From positions 1 to 35,703 of the forward strand of contig JADCJL010000199.1 of NCBI GenBank assembly GCA_020247055.1: a stretch of 35,703 nucleotides of DNA, written 5' to 3'. This DNA is from Acidobacteriaceae bacterium (lineage in GTDB: Bacteria; Acidobacteriota; Terriglobia; Bryobacterales; Bryobacteraceae). The translations under genes and the position numbers were made by a program. Each line of letters opens with the position of its first letter. Positions within the stretch are counted from its first letter, which is position 1. Positions 16,919 through 25,907 of this stretch are shown here, piece by piece. Under the pieces are notes generated by a model, which was not told the DNA's origin, made no database searches, and was given only the letters and a program-made list of their open reading frames with translations.

Positions 16919-16988
16919 CCATGTTCTTTCCTTCGACATTCACATTGTCCTTCTTCCAGATTAGTGTCCAAGGAAATCGTGGGGCGCA
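16919..16988 (-). mobile_element. Inverted 70-bp copy of IS3 left end
   Basis: Read on the minus strand from 16988, the first 24 bases are identical to the left end of the IS3 element at 9776; the next ~46 bases match with a few differences and end at the orfA start codon (GAACATGG versus GGACATGG). Nothing of the rest of the element follows, so this is an end fragment left by deletion or by one-ended recombination. It lies 6 bp beyond the stop of the last phage gene. Confidence 0.8.
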
Positions 16989-16994
16989 ATAAGG

Positions 16995-19781
16995 TCAGTT
17001 TCCATGACGAGTGCTCCGACGAACTCCCCGAAACAGAGGCAGGTGGTATCCGATGAGGCAAAACTGATCCAACGCGAAGAGAACGATTGATTCAACGCCC
17101 CTCGCAAACGCCATTTGGACCTCTTTGCGCCACGTTGTGGTTGAGTCCCCAGGTCCAACAAGGTATGCGCTCTGAGCCGGCGAAAAGCCTTTGTTTTCCG
17201 GGAACTCAATCGAATACCGACATTTGTTCAGGTTTCGCTCAAAGGTGAAGCTGAAGCTCTCCGTTTTCAGTACACTTATCTTTGCAGGCGTCCAAGAGTC
17301 TTTTGGATAATTAATGACCCGACCCCAAGCCGTGTCATTAACGTCCGTCGGATAGAGGACTTCATATCGGCAATTCGGATGGAATCCGCGCACGTAGCGG
17401 ATCAATTCGTCGCAGAACTCTCCGACGAGCCTCGGCAGGTGTTCCGCCTCTTCCGGGTAATCACCAGGATCCACGTATTGGTGGGGTATCACTCTCATTG
17501 GAAAGCCATACCGATCCTCAAACGTTCCGATTGTGTAGGAGTCATAATAAGGAAGACTCACGCCGGTCGAAATCGCGAAGGGTCCCGGGAAATACCACCA
17601 TTGCACCTCTCCAAGTTGCATGTACGGGACCAGAGCAGCCTCCACCAAAATATCAGCCATCTCTTTATGCACTCTCTGCCAGTAACTCCAAGACACCGGA
17701 GAAAAGTTCGTTTGTAGGGCCGGGGTAGTCAGTAGGCAGGGCGCTCCATCTGCGTAGCGTTGCGCTATCCCGGCCTCCACCGATGTATCGCCATGCTCCA
17801 ATTCTGTCGAAAAAGCTGCAGTCACATCCCAACCGTAAGCCTTACACGCCTTATAAAAGGTCCGGGACCAATCTCTGCATGCCCGATTAATTCGATTTGG
17901 GGCGTAAAGGTCCGTCGTCCAAATGCCGTCGACTGCACCGGCAAGACGCGGACTCGAACACAATACTTGGAAGCTACCACTGGACGGCCCCCCCCCGATA
18001 GTCGTCGTCTCTCCGGCCAAGCCAATTTTTCTGGAAATAATCCGGACGATAGAACCATCGGCTTCTGCACGCACCGCAGTATAACCCCTATTCAACTCCA
18101 ATTCAAAAGCTTTAGCTATTGTTGCAGCAGTGTCCCCAAACACATTCAAGTGGCGAATTGTAATACTCGAGGCCGGATCACCCGCCGTACCAATGTAAAG
18201 TTCGGTGTACTCACTTGGCTGCGGAGTCCCGTTAAAGTGAACACGGCACGACGCATAAACATGATTCTTCTTATAAAGTTCATAAAATATTAAAGCGCCC
18301 ACATAATGATTCACCCGCCCGCGAAATCCAAGTGAATGTAGCATCCACGCAGTTCTTTCGGCAGGGACCGCCAGTGAATGGTCAGTGTCCCAGTCCGTGG
18401 CCGCCGTTACTTTTGGCATAGCTGGCTGATCCCGCACAAAAGTGACCGGAATAGCGATCTCTAAGAAATCAAACCAAAATCGCCACCCGGAAGGCCCGTT
18501 GTGGGTTACAAACACCGTGTGATCACCGGAAGGGTACTCTCCTAAGGGGATACGCAAAAGGCGATCCTCTCCAGATCTCCGAAGGTCAACCACCCTGGCC
18601 TCCCCCGAATCTACCCGGTATGCTATCGCTGGAGCATGATCGAGCAGCCGGGAGCCCAAGAATAACTCGTGCGTCTGCCCAGATCGGTAGGTAATCGAAA
18701 ACCCATCACTATATTGATCAGACCAGCGAATATGTCCACCAGAATAGTTACCGCGTAAAAACGGGCCCCAGTGATGACCATAGTATTGAACCCGCTCATC
18801 ACGGCAGTCTATCCTCCAAGAACCAGGTCCTACAACCCGATACCCCAACTTCGTTCCGCTAACTGTCCAACGCGAGATGTTCACGAAGAATTCACTTCTT
18901 ACGAATTCACCCGGTTGAAAATCGGCGGCGTAAGTCCACCTGATCTTTCGCACGCGGTTCATCGGAACCAATGCGCCAGTCCGATCCACCAGCACGGAAA
19001 AATCGAAACTAAATCTCCATTTTGATGGTGAAACACCACCGGTCAGGGTCTGCGCGGGAATCTCCCAGAACAAGCTGCCGCCCGGCGTTGCATGGCCATA
19101 AGCGCCCACTCGATTTCCATTTGATCCGGATACGGTACTCGTAAGAGTACTTCGCACTCCGTCAGACTCCCCGACGTAGATTAGCGTTATAGAACGTCCA
19201 TCCCGCGTAGCGACCATGTTACGAGAACCAATAGTCGCGCTGTTTATGCTCAAGGTGATCGCTTCAGCAACGTCCTCAACTGAATCTGTCGCGTAGCACC
19301 GGTGAGAATGGTGTTCTCCCATCCAGCAAAGACCCGCCACCTCACCTGCAACTACAGAACCCGCCAATGTAAACGTCGCACTTGCAGGAACAAATGTACC
19401 CTCCACAGGTGCGGAGTGCTGCGAGAGCGGCACCTGGTAGAACTGCTCGTGTCCATGGATGTCCTCCGCCCAAATGCGAAGATAATTCCAATCAACAGTC
19501 GGGAAAAGGTCCGAGTCGACACCGATACAGTTCTCCCGAACTTCTTCATAGGTTAAGAACACTCCCGTCAGGTCACCATCCGGAAGATTGCGGAATAGCG
19601 GATGCTCCCACACGTTGTCACGGTTCCATTCAACAACGCACCAATCAAACTGCTGCCGCCACGTACCGGACACCTCAAATGAGTGCGCGTCGGCATTACT
19701 GAATGCCGCGATCGCCGACGGACGTTCAAAATACACTTGAAGATCACGGTCCGGCCGGAATTTGTAAAGATATTCAGCCAT
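16995..19781 (-). CDS. Large phage tail protein with TIM-barrel-like half
   Basis: A 928-residue last gene of the phage module. Residues about 1-440 are beta-rich (FRPDRDLQVYFERPSAIAAF at the start), with repeated short domains. The second half resembles a TIM-barrel glycosidase-type domain: KVTAATDWDTDHSLAVPAERT, WSRTFYKACKAYGWDVTAAF, then MQLGEVQWWYFPGP with a possible catalytic Glu at about residue 725, and FARGVESIVLFALDQFCL. By position after the J-like hub it could be a tail-shaft or tail-tip protein. A group of phage proteins described as non-contractile tail sheath with a TIM barrel has this kind of layout, but I cannot confirm membership. A GTA-type TIM-barrel tip protein is the other option. 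It starts 16 bp after the previous gene; its stop lies 6 bp from an IS3 end fragment, so the original C-terminus may be altered. Confidence 0.7.
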   Translation of the reverse strand: MAEYLYKFRPDRDLQVYFERPSAIAAFSNADAHSFEVSGTWRQQFDWCVVEWNRDNVWEHPLFRNLPDGDLTGVFLTYEEVRENCIGVDSDLFPTVDWNYLRIWAEDIHGHEQFYQVPLSQHSAPVEGTFVPASATFTLAGSVVAGEVAGLCWMGEHHSHRCYATDSVEDVAEAITLSINSATIGSRNMVATRDGRSITLIYVGESDGVRSTLTSTVSGSNGNRVGAYGHATPGGSLFWEIPAQTLTGGVSPSKWRFSFDFSVLVDRTGALVPMNRVRKIRWTYAADFQPGEFVRSEFFVNISRWTVSGTKLGYRVVGPGSWRIDCRDERVQYYGHHWGPFLRGNYSGGHIRWSDQYSDGFSITYRSGQTHELFLGSRLLDHAPAIAYRVDSGEARVVDLRRSGEDRLLRIPLGEYPSGDHTVFVTHNGPSGWRFWFDFLEIAIPVTFVRDQPAMPKVTAATDWDTDHSLAVPAERTAWMLHSLGFRGRVNHYVGALIFYELYKKNHVYASCRVHFNGTPQPSEYTELYIGTAGDPASSITIRHLNVFGDTAATIAKAFELELNRGYTAVRAEADGSIVRIISRKIGLAGETTTIGGGPSSGSFQVLCSSPRLAGAVDGIWTTDLYAPNRINRACRDWSRTFYKACKAYGWDVTAAFSTELEHGDTSVEAGIAQRYADGAPCLLTTPALQTNFSPVSWSYWQRVHKEMADILVEAALVPYMQLGEVQWWYFPGPFAISTGVSLPYYDSYTIGTFEDRYGFPMRVIPHQYVDPGDYPEEAEHLPRLVGEFCDELIRYVRGFHPNCRYEVLYPTDVNDTAWGRVINYPKDSWTPAKISVLKTESFSFTFERNLNKCRYSIEFPENKGFSPAQSAYLVGPGDSTTTWRKEVQMAFARGVESIVLFALDQFCLIGYHLPLFRGVRRSTRHGN

Positions 19782-19797
19782 CAGAGGTTCTGTTTCC

Positions 19798-22700
19798 TTA
19801 AAGACGGATAGTCACAGTGAGACCACTTCCCGGCAGACTATCTGCCGATTGAGATAGACCAACTATATCTAAATAAAGATAGGCGCCGCTACGAAGCGGG
19901 GGCAATCCTTGGCCAGTAATAACATTCGAAGTCTTTGAGCCAGATTCAATCACAAGCCTGCAAACCTCATCATCGTCTTGCCGAATCCGAAGCGTAACCG
20001 GCCCACCCACCGGCGCATCCTGTACCACCGCAGACACGTCCCTAACCGTCAACGAACGATCGATAAGAAGTGGTGGCGAAACCGAATCCTCGATCGCCAG
20101 CCACCCCGCACATTGAATGTTGATCTGGCCGCCTTGCAGCGTCCGCAACCCGTTATCTAGCGTCTCCGTCGCGCATCGTTTCGAAATTAACGAATTGCCA
20201 CGAGAATTCGTCAGGTAGAGACTGCCGCTGGCGACCCTGACAGCGGGTAAGTAAATGCTGAATGCGTAGCTGCCGCTCGCCGGCGACCCGAAGAAATCCC
20301 TTCCGAAAGGAAGAATCTCCGTTCGAGAGTCCAGCTGATATATTAGTGTGCCAGATATGTGTGCCGAAACACTAGAACCGTGGGCTCCTCTTAACACAGC
20401 AACGACGCTTCCGCCACCGGAAACCGCGAGAACTTCCATCACTTCCTGATCTATCTGCAGCATCTGCCCGGCCACGACGATGCCGCTTGGCGACAGGTGG
20501 ACGATGTTATCATTGTCGCCAAGGGCAGCCGCTAACACCGTCTTCGGTGGACTTAACAACTCATTCCAATAATACAACGTAAATGTACCTGAAGTAACAG
20601 TGCGGGAATTAGGCAAGGAAGGAACTCCGATCGATTGAACCTCCAAAGTCCCGTCTCCCTTTGTACTCAAAGAAAACGAAGGAGCCGGTGGAACATTGTC
20701 GTCGAGTTGTAAACCGCTCGATCCATTAAGACGCCAGCGAGTGATCTGCGACAGTTCTGGCGAACACTCCTGATTGCTGGCATTGGCTGTCCGACCAGTC
20801 ACATGAACCGTTGTTCCTTCCCGATTGGGCACTGCAAACGTCGCAGGGCTCGATGAGGTAGTGGCCGCTGGAATCCAGCTACATTCCACAATCACCCAGC
20901 GACTTGATTCGTCGGGAAGCACTACCCACGCATCATTCACAATGCACTCAGTTGCAGAATGTGAATCAATCTTCCGCTCCTGTCCGAATCCCTTACCTGA
21001 AGTGATTCGTACCGTCTTATTTCGCCACTCGTTCGGGAGCATGTTAAGCAATGCATTCCCAATCGACTTCGCGGAAAAGAGCGTCGTCGCCGACTCGCCT
21101 TGCAACTCAAGGCGCCAATAAAAGTTGGCGTGAGAATAGTGCTCGTCCGGCGGCGGTATCAGCCCCGAGCCGATACCGAGATCTGTAAAGGAATCAGATA
21201 TACTAACGTTTTCCGCCACCCGGGCCAACTGCTGCGGAGTCCGGCCTCGATAGACGTTAAACGACTCGGTACCCGAGTCAAAACTAAGCTTGGCCAACCT
21301 GACTGTATTTGTCGGGGGACCTGGCGGAATCACTGCTCGAACGATAAACGAAATCCTGCCTTCACGCTTATCCTTGTCGAGCCCCGTTAATGCGTAGTAC
21401 AGAACTTGATCTCCCTCAATTGTGCCGCCTACAGCCTGTATCGAAGGACTTAACGAGAGGAACGGAATTCCAGCGCGCGAATCAACCGGTCGGCGCGGCT
21501 CGTGGAAGCTGACAGACAATTCGGTACACGCCGTTCCATCTGTCTCTACCCTGTGACTTTCAACAATTCCAAATTGAGGATGACCACTATCATCCAGATT
21601 GAAGCCAATCAGCGGTCTTGGTAAGCCTAACTCATACCTTGGCTGCCGGCCAGATGATTCCGCACCGGCGACACCCGTCTCAACGTACCAACTGTCCTCA
21701 TGCCACTGTAACGTTAACTGAACCGTGCGAAAGTTTTTTCCTGGTGTCACCCGAAGTACTCGAAACAACTGGCCATCCAGTCCTTCTCTCGCGTAAGAAA
21801 GCGTCACCACATCACCAGGCTGAATTCCTATCGCCTTGACCGAAGTGACCAGCTCGACATACACGTTTCCACGAACGCTCTTTAAAAGATTAAGTTTGGT
21901 GACCCGAGCAGCCTGATTGATATGCGGAATTCCCAGAGCTGGCAGCGAAGCGCTGAGTTCTTGGCCCACGATATCGACATCTTCCATATCCAGCAAAGAG
22001 AACGAGTCCTGCTGATACTCGTTGAATGCGTCTTGAAACTCAACACTATACCGATTCGGGGTATCGGCCGAATTGCGAGAGTAGATACGGAGTCGTGGTG
22101 TTCCGGTTGAATCCCTTAATATATCACTTTCATCGAATTCATAAGCAGGCCACCCTCCGTAACGTGGGCCGGAGGAGTTTGATCCGTTCGGCAACCTGGG
22201 CTGCTGAATCGCCATTGTGGATTCCTGTCGTAATCGAAGCTGGCCCGTTGAACTAAATGTAAGATACAGCCCCGCACAACTCCGAATACCCCGAATCACA
22301 TCCGCCGCGCTCCGCCGCCGACGAAGCGCCAGATTGCACTGGTATCGTGGGATACGAATCGTGTTTCCGTGAAGGTCCACAGTGGTAATCAGGCCATCAC
22401 AATAATCCGCAGTACTGCGAAAACTAGGAAGGTCTATTTCTTCGATCGCCCATCCGCTTCTGCGTAAGACATCGAGCAGGATCCAGGCCGGATTGTTTGT
22501 GTATGAACAACACACCTGTTCTCCCATCTCATTATAGATAGGCAACTTTGATCCCTTTAGCAAAACTTGAACGCGAGGAAGGGATCGCCCGTCCTGAATT
22601 CGGCTCGGCACTACCACTGAAAGATATGCCATGCTTCCATACGGATCCCCGAGTGGATATCCTGCAGAATCCAGGAAGTTTAGGTTGAAATCGCCCGTTC

Positions 22701-23712
22701 TGTTACCTTGGCCTACCCAGTGGTACCACCCTGTGGCGGTCATGTCCGTGCCCGCCACCGCCAAAGGGATTTCAACATCATTAACGACTACAGTGATGAC
22801 ACCTTCAACTTCACCTAATGCCAGCAGCACCTCCATCCGCGTCAGGTTGCCATCGTTGCGGGCAAGCGTTATGGGCGGATCAATCCAACATGTCCCATAG
22901 ACGAGAGGAACAAAGTCATTATACTTCGCCTCGTTCGATTGAATAGCGGACGGAGAATAGTGTTTATCGCCATGTCCCCTAACACTAGTTGTGGATGGAA
23001 CAAACTCAATACCTCCAAACCGTCTAGTAATGCGAAGAGAAGCGTCGTTTTCAAACATACCTCGCTCTACGCACGCTTTCCTTGTATAGTCACAGCTATC
23101 GAAAGGCACATCGCCGTTAAGATTACCCACGCCCCCTTCGACGTCTGGAGAGTACCCGCAGCGAAATAGTGGAGAATACGCCCCTTTTTCATTACCCGTA
23201 ATCGCCTCGACCCGTTGTGTGGCCGAACTTGGGAACACCCACGGGCATCTCTTCTGAATTCGCACATCCGGCAGGAGAAGCCGCTGGAAACTAAGACGGT
23301 TGTTGAAGGTAACTCGGAACGTCGACTCCTGAATCTGGTCCGGTGCATTTCCCGAACCCCGAAAAAGAGTAACGACCTCCGAGGCGGGCGTGTTCAACGC
23401 CAAATCAAAGAACACGAACCTCACATGCAGGCGTGAACCCCTAAAGCCGACCGATCTTTCCACTTGCGAATAGCGGGAATCTGCATTTGCAAGAATCACA
23501 CTTACCTTTGCACAAGCGTCAATTCCTTCCTCGGAATATGCTCGAATGTCAAAGCCAGTGTGGTCCAACAACCGAGCTTCAAATAGCACTCCCTCCACTC
23601 TGACCTGATGGGTCGCCCAGAACTCTCGGTGACCGTTGCGAAATTCGCACTCAAACAAGAGCACCGGAGTCTCGAGAAGTTCCTGCTCTTTCATTTCGTA
23701 TATCGTTGGCAT
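19798..23712 (-). CDS. Phage tail hub / host-specificity protein, J-like
   Basis: A 1304-residue protein starting MPTIYEMKEQ with GGAG 9 nt upstream. Residues 1-160 form a hub-type domain (CEFRNGHREFWATHQVRVEG, FRGSRLHVRFVFFDL) reminiscent of DUF2163-like GTA hub proteins. About 400-680 resembles the tip-attachment part of lambda J: WILLDVLRRSGWAIEEIDLP, YQCNLALRRRRSAADVIRGI, GLYLTFSSTGQLRLRQ, IGIQPGDVVTLSYAREGLDG. The C-terminal ~500 residues are beta-rich, with fibronectin-like and receptor-binding-like modules. It would sit at the tail tip, closing the tube and contacting the host surface. It is 25 bp after the DUF2460-type gene and 16 bp before the 928-aa gene. Exact domain borders need profile searches. 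Confidence 0.75.
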   Translation of the reverse strand: MPTIYEMKEQELLETPVLLFECEFRNGHREFWATHQVRVEGVLFEARLLDHTGFDIRAYSEEGIDACAKVSVILANADSRYSQVERSVGFRGSRLHVRFVFFDLALNTPASEVVTLFRGSGNAPDQIQESTFRVTFNNRLSFQRLLLPDVRIQKRCPWVFPSSATQRVEAITGNEKGAYSPLFRCGYSPDVEGGVGNLNGDVPFDSCDYTRKACVERGMFENDASLRITRRFGGIEFVPSTTSVRGHGDKHYSPSAIQSNEAKYNDFVPLVYGTCWIDPPITLARNDGNLTRMEVLLALGEVEGVITVVVNDVEIPLAVAGTDMTATGWYHWVGQGNRTGDFNLNFLDSAGYPLGDPYGSMAYLSVVVPSRIQDGRSLPRVQVLLKGSKLPIYNEMGEQVCCSYTNNPAWILLDVLRRSGWAIEEIDLPSFRSTADYCDGLITTVDLHGNTIRIPRYQCNLALRRRRSAADVIRGIRSCAGLYLTFSSTGQLRLRQESTMAIQQPRLPNGSNSSGPRYGGWPAYEFDESDILRDSTGTPRLRIYSRNSADTPNRYSVEFQDAFNEYQQDSFSLLDMEDVDIVGQELSASLPALGIPHINQAARVTKLNLLKSVRGNVYVELVTSVKAIGIQPGDVVTLSYAREGLDGQLFRVLRVTPGKNFRTVQLTLQWHEDSWYVETGVAGAESSGRQPRYELGLPRPLIGFNLDDSGHPQFGIVESHRVETDGTACTELSVSFHEPRRPVDSRAGIPFLSLSPSIQAVGGTIEGDQVLYYALTGLDKDKREGRISFIVRAVIPPGPPTNTVRLAKLSFDSGTESFNVYRGRTPQQLARVAENVSISDSFTDLGIGSGLIPPPDEHYSHANFYWRLELQGESATTLFSAKSIGNALLNMLPNEWRNKTVRITSGKGFGQERKIDSHSATECIVNDAWVVLPDESSRWVIVECSWIPAATTSSSPATFAVPNREGTTVHVTGRTANASNQECSPELSQITRWRLNGSSGLQLDDNVPPAPSFSLSTKGDGTLEVQSIGVPSLPNSRTVTSGTFTLYYWNELLSPPKTVLAAALGDNDNIVHLSPSGIVVAGQMLQIDQEVMEVLAVSGGGSVVAVLRGAHGSSVSAHISGTLIYQLDSRTEILPFGRDFFGSPASGSYAFSIYLPAVRVASGSLYLTNSRGNSLISKRCATETLDNGLRTLQGGQINIQCAGWLAIEDSVSPPLLIDRSLTVRDVSAVVQDAPVGGPVTLRIRQDDDEVCRLVIESGSKTSNVITGQGLPPLRSGAYLYLDIVGLSQSADSLPGSGLTVTIRL

Positions 23713-23737
23713 ATCAAAGGCTCCGGCTGTCTCGGCG

Positions 23738-24538
23738 TTAAAGCAAATTAGTAGTTACTACCACGGTGGTGCTATGGTCGTTGGGACCATTTGTCGTGCG
23801 AGTAAGGGAATCCATCGCAAAGCGAACATTCGGATGCACTCCATGACGACTAGTGCTTCTCCGGTAAGCGCTTGGTGCGGGTTGAGCATCTACTTGTGCG
23901 CCGACAGCGCACACTGCAGTCCCACCGGCGAGTTCCAACGAAAATCCAACGGACGTCGACTCGCTAGGCATCTTTACAGGAAGGTGATATCTGTGCCATG
24001 TACGCTGTGGTGCGACAACAAGGTTCTGCGTGAAGCCACCTGATGTCGCACAAAGCGCCACGCTGCTCGGCATGTCGCTTCTCAGCCACACACTCATCGA
24101 ATATGTGTAATGTCCAGGCACTGTAAGAACCTGGACCATCCCCTGTGTTGCGACAGAGGGATTCACAATCGAGGTCGCGCGCTGGGTGCCCCACGGGTCG
24201 TTCTGTCCGGTGGACATAGCCACGTCTGGACCGACGATCCATGCACTGCGACCAAAGTCCTCGCTCCACCGCAGAAGATTCAGACCAGGGTCCAGGAGGC
24301 CAAAAGTCAGGCGTCTGCCCTCCTTTTCTTTAAAGAACGATTCAATGGTCTCCATTTCGCTGTCCGATAAGCCTTTAAAGTAAAGGCCAAGGTTCAACTT
24401 CGACCAGAAGGGGTCAAAACTCTTTACCTCGCGTCCGTCGGCGAGATTGTTTATAACAGTGCGGAACGCTTGGCGTCGATACAGTGGAAACTGACTCATG
24501 GCACCAGTAGACAGTTGGGGAAAGAACGACATCAACAT
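23738..24538 (-). CDS. Phage tail protein: DUF2460-like N-terminus with C-terminal beta-sandwich
   Basis: A 266-residue protein. Residues 1-85 (MSFFPQLSTGAMSQFPLYRR, LSDSEMETIESFFKEKEGR, FGLLDPG) match the domain of the preceding 118-aa gene and resemble DUF2460-type distal tail proteins (RcGTA g12 type). Residues about 86-266 look like a phage carbohydrate-binding beta-sandwich (NLLRWSEDFGRSAWIVGPDV, YTYSMSVWLRSDM, VGAQVDAQPAPSAYRRS), a module common on tail tips. The C-terminal module is therefore probably an adhesin added to a structural domain. It starts 1 bp after the upstream gene; an ATG at 24532 is an alternative start. Confidence 0.7.
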   Translation of the reverse strand: MLMSFFPQLSTGAMSQFPLYRRQAFRTVINNLADGREVKSFDPFWSKLNLGLYFKGLSDSEMETIESFFKEKEGRRLTFGLLDPGLNLLRWSEDFGRSAWIVGPDVAMSTGQNDPWGTQRATSIVNPSVATQGMVQVLTVPGHYTYSMSVWLRSDMPSSVALCATSGGFTQNLVVAPQRTWHRYHLPVKMPSESTSVGFSLELAGGTAVCAVGAQVDAQPAPSAYRRSTSRHGVHPNVRFAMDSLTRTTNGPNDHSTTVVVTTNLL

Positions 24539-24539
24539 G

Positions 24540-24896
24540 TCATTTCAACTCCCGGATAATCAAGTGTGCACTCCCCCCGACAATAGAACGATATTCTGCC
24601 AAAACCTCCGAATTATCAAACTGGCATTCGGCATGCACTGTCCCATCCCATGGGTCAATGAACGAAAACGTACCCACCTGTCCCTGTTGTTGGGCATAGA
24701 AGGCCTCTATAAGAGTAAGATCGTCCTCATCCAATTCGTCTAATTGAACGACCCACCGACGGATGGAATGTGAAAAGTTTCTGAACCGCTGCTCGGAACC
24801 ATCCGCAAACTCAAGAACATCGGTGGAAAAATACATTCCACGGGCAGCCGGCCATTGCATGATTGCCCCACTTTTAAGTCTGGGAAAAACGGTCAT
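24540..24896 (-). CDS. Small distal tail protein, DUF2460-like
   Basis: A 118-residue protein starting MTVFPRLKSGAIMQWPAARG, with DGSEQRFRNFSHSIRRWVV, DEDDLTLIEAFYAQQQGQVG and TFSFIDPWDGTVH. It is the same domain as residues 1-85 of the next gene, so the two probably arose by duplication. In gene-transfer agents and siphophages DUF2460 proteins form the ring at the lower end of the tail tube. It overlaps the tape-measure candidate by 4 bp (ATGA), which couples translation. Confidence 0.7.
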   Translation of the reverse strand: MTVFPRLKSGAIMQWPAARGMYFSTDVLEFADGSEQRFRNFSHSIRRWVVQLDELDEDDLTLIEAFYAQQQGQVGTFSFIDPWDGTVHAECQFDNSEVLAEYRSIVGGSAHLIIRELK

Positions 24897-25561
24897 AAGT
24901 CGTTCACCACATCGTTCAGAGCGTGTGAATGGAGCATCGCATCTCGCACTGCCCTTGCTATGTCTTCGCTGTGATCTAGAAAACTGCGACTGTCGATTGC
25001 GTTGACCTGTACGGTGATATTGTTTACAGCAGTAGACATTGCGGGGGGCCCGTTAGTACCCATCGTGTCAATAGGTACAGGGCCATGCGATCCCCGCAAA
25101 GGACGGATTCTGTCACCAATACCACGGTCAATGTTGACGGAAAGGTTGGAAGAGGACATGGCAGCTTCCGTGCGGAGTGGCGCCGGAAGGCTAAAGCGGA
25201 CTGGCTCCGGTGTTTCGTTTCGGTCATGTCGGTGGAACAGACTGAACAATCCTCTTGCCAGCGGCGCCAAACCGAATGCGTTCGCAAGAAGGGTATTGTG
25301 CCGCTGTCCACTCGGGATAAGCGTTCCAGTCAGGGCATTGATCGATTCGGTGATAACATGCGGGATTCTTGTCGACTTTATCGTTGACAGAGCTTTGCTT
25401 GAAAAGGTTACGGAATCGCTAAGCAGTTGGTCAGGCGCTTGAGCCATGTTTGCGCGACCCACTCCCAGCAGAGCGTTTGCGGTTATGCCGGCTTGCGCGG
25501 AGATATCGTTGTCGCCCAAGACTGTGCGCTGAAAGTCTTCCCACTCTGGACTATTCATCAT
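24893..25561 (-). CDS. Short tape-measure candidate
   Basis: A 222-residue protein. I place the start at ATG 25561 (MMNSPEWEDFQ) because AAGGAG lies 7 nt upstream; the open frame extends to 25591. The middle is Ala/Leu-rich helical (SAQAGITANALLGVGRANMA). The C-terminal end NNITVQVNAIDSRSFLDHSE followed by DIARAVRDAMLHSHALNDVV is the pattern at the end of tape-measure proteins in small siphophages and GTA-like particles. A ruler of about 220 residues would specify a tail of only some 30 nm at the usual 0.15 nm per residue. No transmembrane segments or lytic domain. The assignment depends on this C-terminal pattern and on gene order (between tail tube/chaperones and distal tail proteins). Confidence 0.55.
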   Translation of the reverse strand: MMNSPEWEDFQRTVLGDNDISAQAGITANALLGVGRANMAQAPDQLLSDSVTFSSKALSTIKSTRIPHVITESINALTGTLIPSGQRHNTLLANAFGLAPLARGLFSLFHRHDRNETPEPVRFSLPAPLRTEAAMSSSNLSVNIDRGIGDRIRPLRGSHGPVPIDTMGTNGPPAMSTAVNNITVQVNAIDSRSFLDHSEDIARAVRDAMLHSHALNDVVNDL

Positions 25562-25907
25562 GATCTTGCTCCTTAAGTAGTTCGTTTTCAAGTATCGTGA
25601 ATGCCTCAGCCGACTTGGCGTGAAGAGTCATGACATCAGGTCGTCCTCCAAACCGCCATAAATGATATTCTTCAAGCCAACTAATGCTTTCGCTCGTTAT
25701 GTAGCTAACAGGGCACTTCGTTATGGACACATCATTCCTTGCCCAAACGATACGACTACTATCGGCGTCGTGGGGCAGAAATCCACATCTTCTTTTTCTT
25801 TCCAAGCCTTGCTTCCGGCAGGTGTCGCACTTCCATGTGGCTTGATTTGCATATTGAAAGTGGAAGGCGACAGTTAGTTTTTTCGTTCTTCCCCACTTAA
25901 AAAGCAC
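25551..25907 (-). CDS. Small phage protein with Cys cluster, possibly tail-assembly related
   Basis: About 118 residues from a GTG at 25907 (a TTG at 25940 would give 129). It contains KCDTCRKQGLERKRRCGFLP, a Cys-X2-Cys plus Cys cluster that may bind zinc, then KCPVSYITSESISWLEEYHL and WRFGGRPDVMTLHAKSAEAF. It overlaps the preceding gene by ~34 bp and the tape-measure candidate by 11 bp. The place just before the tape measure is where tail-assembly chaperones usually sit, but I recognise no named family. Start uncertain. Confidence 0.55.
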   Translation of the reverse strand: MLFKWGRTKKLTVAFHFQYANQATWKCDTCRKQGLERKRRCGFLPHDADSSRIVWARNDVSITKCPVSYITSESISWLEEYHLWRFGGRPDVMTLHAKSAEAFTILENELLKEQDHDE

